Shown one piece after another: positions 26,735 to 35,621 of a DNA stretch of 64,000 bases. The position numbers were made by a program, and so were the translations under genes. Source of the DNA: JAVJSU01 sp040219275 (GTDB lineage: Bacteria > Chloroflexota > Anaerolineae > Aggregatilineales > Phototrophicaceae); NCBI GenBank assembly GCA_040219275.1, contig JAVJSU010000066.1:1-64000 (forward strand). Direction: 5' to 3'. The notes under the pieces were generated by a model. That model made no database searches. It was given only the letters and a program-made list of their open reading frames with translations, and was not told where the DNA came from. Each line of letters starts with the position of its first letter. Positions within the stretch are counted from its first letter, which is position 1.

Positions 26735-28284
26735 CTGAAAGCCGTATCGCCATTATTGGGTCGGGCATCGTCGGCACAACTATCGCCTATCAACTGACCG
26801 GGCAGGGGCATGAGGTCGTCATCTTCGAGAAAGGACCGGGCTATCCGTATCCGCACGCGCAACAATGGCAGGAAAACACCGTCTATTTTCATGATAATCC
26901 TGATTACAGCCTCGCGCCGGATTTAAAAGGCTCGACCACCGACGGCATCCCGTTCAGCCTTGAGGGTGAGCGTTTTATGCGTGTGGGCGGGAGCGCGACG
27001 GCATGGGAAGGAATCAGCATTCGCATGATGCCGACGGATTTCCAGACGCGCACCCTGTTCGGTTATGGTGACGATTGGGCGATCACGTACGATGAGCTTG
27101 AACCCTATTATGGGCAGGCAGAGTCACTGATCGGCGTGTCCGGCACGGATGACGACAATCCCTTCGCGCCGCCACGTTCCACGCCCTACCCAATGGGGCA
27201 TTTTCCGCTGGCGTATGACGATCAGATCATGCAGGTTCGGCTGGCAGAAGCGGGAATCACCCTGCATACCACGCCACAAGCCCGCACCCGCGAAACTTAT
27301 GGAGACCGCGCTGGATGCCAGAACTTCGGCACCTGTCGTTTTTGCCCGATTGGAGCACGTTATTCGCCGAATTATCATCTGACGAAAGCCATTGCAACCG
27401 GATTGTGCACGGTCATGACCAGCACCACCGTCCGCCGGATTGTGCCGGATGCGAATGGTGGCGGGGTGATCGTCTATCGTGAAAATGATGATGCGGAAGA
27501 TCAAGAACATCGCGCAGACGTGATTATCGTGGCGGCGGGCGCGGTGGAATCAGCACGCTTGCTCTTGCTCTCCACGGACGCGACTCACCCCGACGGACTC
27601 GGTAATGCAGGCGGATGGGTCGGCAGGGGGCTGGCGTTTCATCATGTGTGGGAGGGTCGGATGTTTTACGACGAGGCGCTCTATCCGTTCCGTTTTGGTG
27701 GCTGGACGGGGCAATCGCTCCAATTTGTGGACGCACCCACACGCGGCGAACACGCTTCCGTGAAGGTCGAATTTTCTAGCCGGAAAGCCTACGACGCGCC
27801 ACGCAATTGGGAGACGGCACGCGATCCGCAACCGGCACTCGCGCCATTGCTCGGCTGGCGACAGATGATTTTACAGGCGGAAGTGCCAGCCTCCGACGAA
27901 AAATTTGTGGCGCTCTCCGGCGAGCTTGACCGCTACGGCGACCCCTTCGCCCATGTGCACTACACCTTTACCGATTTTGACACGGCGACCTATGATTTTT
28001 CGCGTGCGGTGTTCGATCAATTCGTGAGCGCGACCCGCCCCACACGCTCGGAATTTGCGCCCGTAGATTGGTGGACTTCCGGCTCGCATCATATGGGGAC
28101 GTGCAGGATGGGAACGTCTGCGGACGATAGTGTGGTCGATAGCTTCGGGCAGATTCATGATGTACCGGGGATTTTCGTGGTCGGCGGGAGCAACTTCGTC
28201 GGCACATCCGGCGCGGCGAACCCCACGCTAACGATGGTCGCGCTCGCCCTCCGCACAGCCGAGTTGTTGCTGGAGACGTTGTGA
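26731..28284 (+). CDS. GMC oxidoreductase (FAD-dependent sugar/alcohol dehydrogenase subunit)
   Basis: 517 residues from ATG 26731. FAD-binding GSGIVGTT (residues 10-17), GGSATAWEG, a Cys cluster FGTCRFCPIGARY near residue 208, catalytic-region SHHMGTCRMG near residue 453 and GTSGAANPTLTMVALALR at the C-terminus. Matches the large subunit of Tat-dependent three-component dehydrogenases (fructose, gluconate, sorbitol). The expected cytochrome c subunit is not in the window. Confidence 0.88.
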   Translation: MTESRIAIIGSGIVGTTIAYQLTGQGHEVVIFEKGPGYPYPHAQQWQENTVYFHDNPDYSLAPDLKGSTTDGIPFSLEGERFMRVGGSATAWEGISIRMMPTDFQTRTLFGYGDDWAITYDELEPYYGQAESLIGVSGTDDDNPFAPPRSTPYPMGHFPLAYDDQIMQVRLAEAGITLHTTPQARTRETYGDRAGCQNFGTCRFCPIGARYSPNYHLTKAIATGLCTVMTSTTVRRIVPDANGGGVIVYRENDDAEDQEHRADVIIVAAGAVESARLLLLSTDATHPDGLGNAGGWVGRGLAFHHVWEGRMFYDEALYPFRFGGWTGQSLQFVDAPTRGEHASVKVEFSSRKAYDAPRNWETARDPQPALAPLLGWRQMILQAEVPASDEKFVALSGELDRYGDPFAHVHYTFTDFDTATYDFSRAVFDQFVSATRPTRSEFAPVDWWTSGSHHMGTCRMGTSADDSVVDSFGQIHDVPGIFVVGGSNFVGTSGAANPTLTMVALALRTAELLLETL

Positions 28285-28350
28285 TGCTATCATCAAAACC
28301 ATGATAAACTGTGATGATCCGGTAACGTCTTAGATTAACAGGAGTTCCCT

Positions 28351-28689
28351 GTGCGATCAAAGCGGATAGCTAAGATTACGGCGTTTTTCGCGCTATGGCT
28401 GGTCGTGATGACTGCCGCGATCATGGCGTTCTTCCCGACGGTGCGCCTGTATGTCTCCACGAATTTTGTGGCGCTGGCGGCGGATGTGTTCATCACCTAC
28501 AACTACTACGGCGAAGAACTTTCCAGCGTAGAATTAACCACCATGTATGATAACGGCGACGATTTGCATTGCGTCCAAGTGCCGACTGAAACGAGTAACT
28601 TTTTCCACATGCCGAATAAATTTGAGTGCTTCGATACCCGTGCTGAAGCGGATGCTTTCGCTAATCCACCTCCCTCGCCTGTGCCATAG
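28351..28689 (+). CDS. Small signal-anchor protein, unknown
   Basis: 112 residues. An N-terminal hydrophobic segment (about 12-33) follows basic residues, then a short extracytoplasmic domain with two Cys (HCVQ and FECFD) that may form a disulfide. GTG start is supported by AGGAG 7 nt upstream. Not recognised; 66 nt after the GMC gene. Confidence 0.6.
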   Translation: MRSKRIAKITAFFALWLVVMTAAIMAFFPTVRLYVSTNFVALAADVFITYNYYGEELSSVELTTMYDNGDDLHCVQVPTETSNFFHMPNKFECFDTRAEADAFANPPPSPVP

Positions 28690-28763
28690 ACTCCTATCGC
28701 GTCACAATCCTCTTGATGCGTTAAAATGTATTTACCGAACACCAGGAGAAAGGTGCTAACCGG

Positions 28764-29123
28764 ATGTTTTTCGTCTGCTTGATTGCCTTTTACGTCATTA
28801 TCGATCTGTATGTTTTGAGTTGCATCTATATCGGTGTGAAGGCGATCATTCAGCGGCGCGCCGAAGTGCGTTATTATGTACCTCGCTGGTCGTGGAAACT
28901 GGAATTCTTTGTCGGCAAGACCGTTATTGTTGACGGGCAGATGGCTTCTCAATGGGGCGTGGGGCAGATCGCCAGTGGACTATTGGCGGCTGTTCCCTTG
29001 CTCCTCCTGATGCTCCCACCGACGCGGTTGACGTGGTGGTTTGTGGTTAGTCCGTTTCTTGGTATCGGGTTGCATTTCGTCGTTTCTCAGGTGGTTGGGA
29101 TGCGAATTAGAGAGGCAAGGTAA
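28764..29123 (+). CDS. Small membrane protein, unknown
   Basis: 119 residues with about three membrane helices (5-25, 65-84, 88-108) separated by a basic loop (VKAIIQRRAEVRYYVPRW). AGGAG upstream of ATG. No family recognised. Confidence 0.6.
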   Translation: MFFVCLIAFYVIIDLYVLSCIYIGVKAIIQRRAEVRYYVPRWSWKLEFFVGKTVIVDGQMASQWGVGQIASGLLAAVPLLLLMLPPTRLTWWFVVSPFLGIGLHFVVSQVVGMRIREAR

Positions 29124-29140
29124 AGTGTATACCCTGCCTC
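29112..29140. terminator. Hairpin between convergent genes
   Basis: GAGGCAAGGT and ACCCTGCCTC pair over 10 positions with one mismatch and a 9-nt loop, between the small membrane gene and the convergent SH3b gene. No clear T tract on either side, so only a possible bidirectional terminator. Confidence 0.35.
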
Positions 29141-29155
29141 AATTCTGAGCTAAAG

Positions 29156-30586
29156 CTACTCTTCTACAATCACGCGCACAAAGAAGAAGCCGAAGTTATT
29201 CTGGTCAATGTCGTTGGCTCTAAAGCTCAGCGTGCCACTTTCTGGTGCGGTAAATGTACCGCCATCGCCGACGTAAAAGGTGCTATCACCGATACGCCCG
29301 ACCAGCGAATGGGGTGGTGCGTCAGGCGCGGGAAACACACTCGTATCACTGGGGAGGCTTTCCCCGCTTTCATTGCTCGGATCACCGCCCGCCGGACCGA
29401 AGATCAACGTTGAGCAGTCAATATCCGGCTGACCGTTGGCAACTTTTTGCGTTTCACAAAAATCCCAGAAATTGATCAGACCGCCCGTGTGCAGGGTGAA
29501 TGTATCGCCTGCATCGACCTCAATATAACTGTCTTGCCAGTTGCTATTGCCACCCACCAGAAGCGGAATGCCCACGTTTTCCGGTAATAGCCATGTGGGC
29601 ATAAACCAGAAGCCATCATAATCGTAGGGGAGGGGGTCGCTCGGTGGCGTGTCGTCGCTGGCACGGACAAAATACCCCGGTTCTATGATCTGGCTTTCTC
29701 CGGCAGAGGTGATGGTCACACTGCCATCAAACGTGCTGACATATAAAACACCCTCCCGAACCTGCAAAAATGCCGTACTGCCGACCTGTACTTCAACGCC
29801 ATTAATCAGGAAATTGACGGTTGTTTCTGTTGGCGCTTGCACCAGCACACCATCCGGCGGAACCTCATCGCAGGCGGATTGCCCTAAACCCGTGCTCAAG
29901 CTGAATGCCTGCATCGGTGCGCTAAATGTGGCTGAATCATCTCCACCGACAACGGGCAATAAAGACACATCGCCTTCTGTGCTGATGAGAGACGCAAACA
30001 CCCACGCCGTCCCGTCCTCAGTTTCCAGCCGTAGCCAATCCCCCGCAGAGTTGCGCCCGTTGATGGTGATGACTTCATTGGTCGTCAGCGTGCCGACCAC
30101 ATCAAAGGTGGTGCCCGTACCCGCCCGCAGATTCACATTGCTGGTGCTGGTCGCCTCTAAATTGGAAATAATCTGGTCTTCGGGAACAACTTGATTGCTG
30201 ATTTCCGCATCGCCAAAAACGACAAAAATCACATTTTGTCCGGGAATCGTATCTGGCAAATTTGCCTGTAGCGCCATCATCGCAATGCCCCATGTCTCGT
30301 CGCTGAGATCAAACGGCGCGGTGACTAGGGAGGCAATCTCCAAAACGTCTGTCGTGTCGCCGACGCTGGCAAAAGTGCTAATAGGGACATCCTGAAAGTT
30401 GCGCGCGTCGATCAAATTATTGCCGTAACAAATTTGATTGCGTCCGAGCGTGGTGCAGGCTTCATCCACCGTTTCCAGCACCTGCTCAACGATGGTAGGG
30501 CAAGTATCCGTGTCGTTCTGTGCCGTAACAACAAACGCGCCGATAAAAATTAGCATCACCAGCACTAGCATACGTTTCATAAACAT
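29156..30586 (-). CDS. Secreted SH3b-domain protein with FecR-like segment
   Basis: 476 residues. Signal peptide MKRMLVLVMLIFIGAFVVTAQ. SH3b domain at about 151-205 (NVNLRAGTGTTFDVVGTL, GDWLRLETEDGTAWV). Around 258-315 a FecR-like beta segment (QVREGVLYVSTFDGSVTIT, IEPGYFVR). C-terminal domain is Pro/Asp-rich with two Cys. Such secreted proteins with Cys-rich N-termini are common in Anaerolineae; function unknown, perhaps cell-wall binding. Confidence 0.75.
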   Translation of the reverse strand: MFMKRMLVLVMLIFIGAFVVTAQNDTDTCPTIVEQVLETVDEACTTLGRNQICYGNNLIDARNFQDVPISTFASVGDTTDVLEIASLVTAPFDLSDETWGIAMMALQANLPDTIPGQNVIFVVFGDAEISNQVVPEDQIISNLEATSTSNVNLRAGTGTTFDVVGTLTTNEVITINGRNSAGDWLRLETEDGTAWVFASLISTEGDVSLLPVVGGDDSATFSAPMQAFSLSTGLGQSACDEVPPDGVLVQAPTETTVNFLINGVEVQVGSTAFLQVREGVLYVSTFDGSVTITSAGESQIIEPGYFVRASDDTPPSDPLPYDYDGFWFMPTWLLPENVGIPLLVGGNSNWQDSYIEVDAGDTFTLHTGGLINFWDFCETQKVANGQPDIDCSTLIFGPAGGDPSNESGESLPSDTSVFPAPDAPPHSLVGRIGDSTFYVGDGGTFTAPESGTLSFRANDIDQNNFGFFFVRVIVEE

Positions 30587-30693
30587 GGTCTATCCTTGAT
30601 TCTATAATTACAATTTACATTATACAGGTACTCTAATTTTTCGGCATTTTCGCCGTTTTCTTCTGAGATGCCAAACCCTACCCGAATGTCCGG

Positions 30694-30722
30694 TTGTGCG
30701 GTGATTGTGCCTGCGTTATAGT
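30694..30722 (+). promoter_or_regulatory. Sigma-70-type promoter of the LLM oxidoreductase gene
   Basis: TTGTGC (30694-30699), 17-nt spacer, TATAGT (30717-30722), 40 nt before ATG 30762, with AAGGAG as ribosome site. Confidence 0.55.
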
Positions 30723-30761
30723 CCCGATTGACCGTTACAAGACACAAGGAGACGCGCAATC

Positions 30762-31649
30762 ATGCAACTTGGCTTACAAATTCCCTCATTCAAATACCCC
30801 GGCGGCACAGAAGCCATCCGCCCGACACTCAAAGAGATCGTCACCACCGCCGAAAATGCCGGATTTCATAGCCTGTGGGTGATGGATCATTTTTATCAAA
30901 TCAAGGACTTGTTCGGTGAAGCCTATACCGACCCGATGCTGGAAGCCTATACCACGCTCGGTTATTTCGCCGGATTGACCGAAAAAGCCATGCTCGGCGT
31001 GCTGGTTACGGGTGTGATTTATCGCCATCCGTCGATTTTGCTGAAGATGGTCAACACGCTGGATATTCTCTCCGGCGGACGGGCATATCTGGGCATCGGC
31101 GCGGCGTGGTACGAGGAAGAAGCGAAGGGCTACGGCATCGACTATCCCTCCACGAGTGAGCGCTTCGAGCAACTCGAAGAAGCGTTACAGATCGCCCATA
31201 AATTGTGGGAAAGCGACGAGACGAGCTACGAGGGTAAGCATTTTTCCACGCCAGCCATCACCAACAATCCACGCCCACTCAGCACCCCGCATCCGCGCAT
31301 CATGATCGGCGGGATGGGACGCAATAAGACACTACGTATGGTCGCGCAATATGCCGATGCCTGTAATTTCTTTGAGGGCGCGGGCATGGATAACGTGCAG
31401 GAAGCCATCGACACGCTCAAAGGGCATTGCGACACGCTCGGACGTGATTATGCCGACATAGAGAAAACCTCGCTCGGCACGGTGACTCTGCGGGCAGGCG
31501 ATGACACGGTTGATAGTGTGCTGGATCGCCTCAAAACATTGCACGAGATGGGCTTCACGCACGCCATTTTGAACATGCCCAACGTCTACGACATCACCCC
31601 ACTGGAAACGTTTGGCAAGGAAATCATCCCCGCCGTCGCGGATTGGTAG
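30762..31649 (+). CDS. LLM-class F420-dependent oxidoreductase
   Basis: 295-residue luciferase-like TIM barrel. GFHSLWVMDHFYQ, LGYFAGLTEKAMLGVLVTGVIYRHPSILLKM, and SGGRAYLGIGAAWYEEE are characteristic of the F420-dependent TIGR03560-like group. Reduces or oxidises an unknown substrate with coenzyme F420 (or FMN). Monocistronic with its own promoter; a strong hairpin follows. Confidence 0.88.
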   Translation: MQLGLQIPSFKYPGGTEAIRPTLKEIVTTAENAGFHSLWVMDHFYQIKDLFGEAYTDPMLEAYTTLGYFAGLTEKAMLGVLVTGVIYRHPSILLKMVNTLDILSGGRAYLGIGAAWYEEEAKGYGIDYPSTSERFEQLEEALQIAHKLWESDETSYEGKHFSTPAITNNPRPLSTPHPRIMIGGMGRNKTLRMVAQYADACNFFEGAGMDNVQEAIDTLKGHCDTLGRDYADIEKTSLGTVTLRAGDDTVDSVLDRLKTLHEMGFTHAILNMPNVYDITPLETFGKEIIPAVADW

Positions 31650-31682
31650 ATCGACCTTTCGCACAAAGCGATCATTTTTACA

Positions 31683-31712
31683 GGCGCGGAGCGACAAATT
31701 TTGCTCCGCGCC
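31683..31712 (+). terminator. GC-rich hairpin after the LLM gene
   Basis: GGCGCGGAGC (31683-31692) and GCTCCGCGCC (31703-31712): perfect 10-bp stem, 10-nt loop, 34 nt after the LLM stop. Lacks a downstream T tract, so it may act as RNA-stability hairpin or weak terminator. Confidence 0.5.
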
Positions 31713-31726
31713 GCGAAAACCACTTC

Positions 31727-32299
31727 ATGGAGAATCAATTGGATTTGTCATTTGATGAAACGAGTGTTCAGGAATATATTGCTTCTTGCTTCGATTTAAA
31801 AACGTTCGGGGTTGGTAATCAACCTTTGTGGATTGACTCAATCTGGTTTGCACTAATCTCCCAATATGGTCAGCCGATTGTTGCCATTGCGGGAGTTCGC
31901 AAAGCACCCACCAGCAGTCAGGCAGGTTGGTATAAAGGGCTACTAATCATTCCAAAAAACATCGGGGAGAAGACCAACGCCTTCTTAGGTTCAGGGACAC
32001 CGATTGATATTCCTTATCCTTGTCCGTTGGTTGAGGCTCTTCATAACGTTGATCTGATTCCCGAAGTTGACATTTTTGCAGATGTGTCATTCTCTCTACG
32101 CATTGAGAATACAGATCAATGGCATTATCGCATACAGATTGTGACGAATTATACGAAATCTCAGGTGACGAATAATTCTAAACAAAACAATCCACCTATG
32201 AGAAAAGCCATCATTGATATGTTCCACTTACTTGCAGAACATTGTGATGATGCTGAAATTTTGGAATACATCAGAAATAATCCTCGACTGATTACATAG
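31727..32299 (+). CDS. Hypothetical cytoplasmic protein
   Basis: 190 residues from ATG 31727; the upstream extension runs through the hairpin and is unlikely. Acidic, no signal or membrane segment. Visible features are WIDSIWFALISQYG, VVAIAGVRKAPT and a helical C-terminus (MRKAIIDMFHLLAEHCDDAEILEY). No family recognised. AT-richer than its neighbours. Confidence 0.55.
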   Translation: MENQLDLSFDETSVQEYIASCFDLKTFGVGNQPLWIDSIWFALISQYGQPIVAIAGVRKAPTSSQAGWYKGLLIIPKNIGEKTNAFLGSGTPIDIPYPCPLVEALHNVDLIPEVDIFADVSFSLRIENTDQWHYRIQIVTNYTKSQVTNNSKQNNPPMRKAIIDMFHLLAEHCDDAEILEYIRNNPRLIT

Positions 32300-32445
32300 A
32301 TAGACCCTTCTATTATATTTCCATCTCCAAGTGACTAATTTCGCTTTATTCCTTGCCATTTTTATAGAGCATTTGCCGGATCATCACGCGGTATTAAGTC
32401 TTTTCAGGTAAACTATACTGAGTTTGCCAACGAGGACGTTGAACC

Positions 32446-33051
32446 ATGAAAAAAATCCAGACACAGGGCGTACATCACATTACCTTGATCGGCGCGGATC
32501 GCCAGACGAGCATCGATTTCTGGGAAGGCGTGATGGGGATGCCCTTTATCTTCGACCAACCGAATCTCGATGTGCCGGAAGAGAGCCATCTGTATTTTGA
32601 CCCCGGCGATGGGCGCTTGATTACGGTGTTCACAAATGAAAGCCGCAAGCCGGATGCCACCCGCAACCCCGAAGGCATCGGCAATTTGCATCACATCGCC
32701 TTCACCGTTTCCCGCGCAACCTACACGCAGATCAACAAACGCCTGAACGAACGCGGAATCAGCAACACAGGTGAGATAGATCGTGGCTTCATGGATTCGA
32801 TTTATTTCCGTGATCCGCTGGGACAACTGTTTGAGTGCGCCTGCTATAAATTTGAGCCTCCGGTGGGCTATACCCATGCACAGGTCTTGCTGGAAGCGCA
32901 CAAAATTCGCGTGGCGCGGGGCGACTACAACATCGCCGATGAGCATTTAGCCGATGCAATCGAGGCGATGGTTGCGCGTGAAAACGAGTCGCTCTCAAAA
33001 GATCGTTCTAGCAAAGACCCCTACACGGACAAACCTCCCGTCTGGGACTAA
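32446..33051 (+). CDS. VOC-family dioxygenase/glyoxalase-like protein
   Basis: 201 residues. VHHITLIGADRQTSIDFWEGVMGMPF with metal-candidate His10/11, GNLHHIAFTV with His about 84, and FRDPLGQLFECACY with Glu near 128: a complete metal triad of a one-domain extradiol-dioxygenase-like VOC protein. The C-terminal helix (ADEHLADAIEAMVARENESL) is an extension. A weak -10 TATACT lies at 32414-32419. Confidence 0.8.
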   Translation: MKKIQTQGVHHITLIGADRQTSIDFWEGVMGMPFIFDQPNLDVPEESHLYFDPGDGRLITVFTNESRKPDATRNPEGIGNLHHIAFTVSRATYTQINKRLNERGISNTGEIDRGFMDSIYFRDPLGQLFECACYKFEPPVGYTHAQVLLEAHKIRVARGDYNIADEHLADAIEAMVARENESLSKDRSSKDPYTDKPPVWD

Positions 33052-33121
33052 CCTGCGCTGATCTTACACTTTTCCAGTAGGATAAAAACATTCTGTGTGA
33101 TGTGGGTGAAAGTGGTACAAA

Positions 33122-34177
33122 ATGGCGTTGTTTGTAACGATGATCGTGATTGCCGGACTGTTGTTGCTGGCTGGAAATGTGTGGTTTGTGTGGCGTGTGT
33201 TACGCCCATTAAATCGGTTGGCGGCGCAGGCGCAGACATTGGCTTCCGGCAACTTCGAGGCATTTGACGAATCATGTGGTGGCATCCGTGATATTGAGGC
33301 GTTGCGGCGGGCGATGTCCGGCATGGTCAGCCATGTGCGCCGTGCCCAACAGCAAAGCCGTGCCTATGCGGATAGCCTCGCCATCGGGCAGGAGACCGAA
33401 CGCGCCCGTGTCGCCCGCGAATTGCACGATGACACGGTGCAATCGCTCATCGCCATCGCCCAGAGCATCGACCTGACCCGCGCATGGATCAGCACGCAAC
33501 CGGAGCAAGCCATTACCCTGTTGGACGCATCCCGCAAACAGACGATTGATGCGGTGGACGGTTTGCGAAATTTGATCGCCGATTTACGCCCGCCTGCATT
33601 GGATGAACTCGGTCTCATCCCCGCGCTGTATTTGCTGGCGGAGAAAACGCAATCCGTTGATGTGCAGGTCGCGGTCAACGGGCGCGTGAATCGCATGGAT
33701 GAGGGTTACGAATTGGCATTATTCCGTGTGGCGCAGGAAGCGATCCACAATGCGGAGCGTCATGGCGCGGCGAAACAGGTGAAGATCAGTGTAGATTGCA
33801 TTGACTCCGGCGTGAAGTTAACCGTGCAGGATGATGGACGCGGGTTCACTGTGCCGGATGATCTGACCGAATTGGCGACGGAAAAGCATTTCGGCTTGCT
33901 CGGCATTTATGAGCGGATCACGCATCTCGACGGGCAATTTTCGATCAAGAGTGGCGCGACGGGCACGACTATAGATGTGTTTTTGCCGAAAAATGGCGCG
34001 ACCCAACCCGCGCAGACTGTGCGTGATCCGGTGTGTAGCGCGCTGATCGAACCGCACGCCGCCTATGGACACACAGAATTTCAGGGCGAAACGTATTATT
34101 TTTGCTGTCCGGTGTGTCAGGGGGCGTTCCAGAAAAATCCCGATTTGTACCTTGAACCCGCTAACGAAAATACGTAA
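33122..34177 (+). CDS. NarL-type sensor histidine kinase fused to a YHS metal-binding domain
   Basis: 351 residues. One N-terminal membrane helix (4-26), HAMP-like linker (27-80), HisKA_3 with ARELHDDTVQSL (His102), HATPase_c with N-box EAIHNAERHG and DDGRGF, then a C-terminal YHS/TRASH-like domain (about 300-345) with Cys305 in RDPVCSALIE and Cys328/329/332 in YYFCCPVCQGAFQKNPDLYL. YHS domains bind metals, so the kinase may sense metal in the cytoplasm. No response regulator adjoins. The gene tail overlaps the convergent acylphosphatase gene by 17 nt. Confidence 0.88.
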   Translation: MALFVTMIVIAGLLLLAGNVWFVWRVLRPLNRLAAQAQTLASGNFEAFDESCGGIRDIEALRRAMSGMVSHVRRAQQQSRAYADSLAIGQETERARVARELHDDTVQSLIAIAQSIDLTRAWISTQPEQAITLLDASRKQTIDAVDGLRNLIADLRPPALDELGLIPALYLLAEKTQSVDVQVAVNGRVNRMDEGYELALFRVAQEAIHNAERHGAAKQVKISVDCIDSGVKLTVQDDGRGFTVPDDLTELATEKHFGLLGIYERITHLDGQFSIKSGATGTTIDVFLPKNGATQPAQTVRDPVCSALIEPHAAYGHTEFQGETYYFCCPVCQGAFQKNPDLYLEPANENT

Positions 34178-34439
34178 TCTGGAAATCGTCGAATTCGCCG
34201 GTCCCGTCGCTCCAAGTGGCTTGGACGTTCTCGACTTTTGCGGCGGGCGGTCCGTGATACAAAAATGCTAGCAGGGCATCGAGTTTGTCGCGTTCGCCCT
34301 CGGCGGTCACTTCAACAGTGCGCTCAGGACGATTGCGTACCCAGCCGCTGATGCCTAATTTCTGCGCCTCCTGCTGGGTAGTGTAGCGAAAGCTCACTCC
34401 CTGCACCCTCCCGCTAATAATGGCGTGTAATCGTTGCAT
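34161..34439 (-). CDS. acyP: Acylphosphatase
   Basis: 92 residues. GRVQGVSFRYTTQQEA with catalytic Arg19 and SGWVRNRPERTVEV with the conserved Asn, then EGERDKLDALLAFLYHGPPAAKVENV. Hydrolyses acyl phosphates. AGGAG 7 nt before ATG 34439 supports this start over the one 21 nt upstream. Confidence 0.92.
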   Translation of the reverse strand: MQRLHAIISGRVQGVSFRYTTQQEAQKLGISGWVRNRPERTVEVTAEGERDKLDALLAFLYHGPPAAKVENVQATWSDGTGEFDDFQITYFR

Positions 34440-34550
34440 ATTTTCTCCTGATGAATTCAATAAGTTTATTCTACAGCGATAAATTACGATGTCGCCGCGT
34501 GCGCTGAGAAAATCCCTGATGTTTTCTTGGCGCTCTCCGTGTCTTGGCGG

Positions 34551-35291
34551 TTAATTCTCGAAATTAAGCGTTGAAAACAACCGCGTATCCAGTATCCCCG
34601 CAAGCTCGGACAGCGGAATTTCTACGCGCATCATGCCTGCGTGGATCGGTCCGCTACGAAATGACGGATAAAGCAGAATCAGCGCGTCTTCCGTGACGGC
34701 GAAGTTGGCATAGGCATTCACATCGTCGAGATCATCCACCGTGAAATTATCACCGACGAAATAGGAAATATCGTCCGCGCCGATGTCTGCGATGAGATGC
34801 GGAATTAACAGCGCGGTGAAGTCGCTATCTGCCGTGAACAAATCCGTAATCGTCAGCACCCGTTCATGTTCAAGATCAAATGTGAAGGTATGGATTTCGT
34901 CCAGTGGATACAAGCCGCCGATGTCGTAAAATTCGATGAAGATCAGCGATACGATATTTTCCGAGAACGCTGTTTGTTCATAGGTGATTTCCAGAAACAG
35001 TGGGCGATCTTGCGGAAAGGTCGCGTATTCATCCGTCATATACAGCAGAAAATTGCTCCGGCTAGCGGACAAATAATCCTGCACCGAGTCTAATAGGGTG
35101 GGGTAGGCTGTGAGCCAATCGGGATAGTGCAGATCAAGCGTGATGGTGTTCGTTTGCACACAGGCATTTGCTTCCGCATCATGCGTGGCAATCCGCTCAT
35201 CGCAGGGGGCTTCGTCCTGTGCGTGGGTGAATGTCGTCGAAAATATGAGAATTGCGGTCAGCAACGTGAGCAGAAATTTGGTCGGGTGCAA
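34551..35291 (-). CDS. Secreted DUF3298/RsiV-like protein
   Basis: 246 residues. Signal peptide (KFLLTLLTAILIFSTTFTHAQ). Two Cys near the mature N-terminus, then an alpha/beta region with LYPLDEIHTFTFDLEHERVLTITDLF and SYFVGDNFTV, matching the PdaC/RsiV (DUF4163-DUF3298) fold. The fold binds or senses cell-wall ligands in RsiV. Function here unknown; monocistronic. Confidence 0.7.
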   Translation of the reverse strand: MHPTKFLLTLLTAILIFSTTFTHAQDEAPCDERIATHDAEANACVQTNTITLDLHYPDWLTAYPTLLDSVQDYLSASRSNFLLYMTDEYATFPQDRPLFLEITYEQTAFSENIVSLIFIEFYDIGGLYPLDEIHTFTFDLEHERVLTITDLFTADSDFTALLIPHLIADIGADDISYFVGDNFTVDDLDDVNAYANFAVTEDALILLYPSFRSGPIHAGMMRVEIPLSELAGILDTRLFSTLNFEN

Positions 35292-35621
35292 GGCATATCT
35301 CCATAATTTGGGGTGAATATCCTCCTATTCTATGGGATTTGACCCTAACCTACCCGACGCATCTCCGATTTTATGAATAAATTACGAAGAATTAAGCAAA
35401 TTCATTGTAATTCTACAAAACATTGCGTATCATTAAGTTATAAAGAACTTCCCCTTACGGATGCCAAGTCTGTAAAGCGGGTCATCAACTGACTAGATCA
35501 ACACACTCGACTCCTTTATATGGCTGGTACACACTTTCTCCCTCAACTAAGTAATCCTGTAAGGGGATTTCTCTTTCTACACAATCACCCACCCGATCCG
35601 CTCCCAAAAACTCACCTTATC
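35292..35621. other. Intergenic region with a 116-bp inverted-repeat element
   Basis: 330 nt with no gene. CCCCTTACGGAT (35451-35462) and ATCCTGTAAGGGG (35554-35566) are near-perfect inverted repeats about 91 nt apart, so this could be a small MITE-like element or a long-range hairpin. Otherwise nothing recognised. Confidence 0.4.

Noticed and set aside
31643..31726. Early start of the hypothetical gene after the LLM oxidoreductase
   Set aside because: The segment overlaps the LLM stop and runs through a strong hairpin, with no ribosome site.
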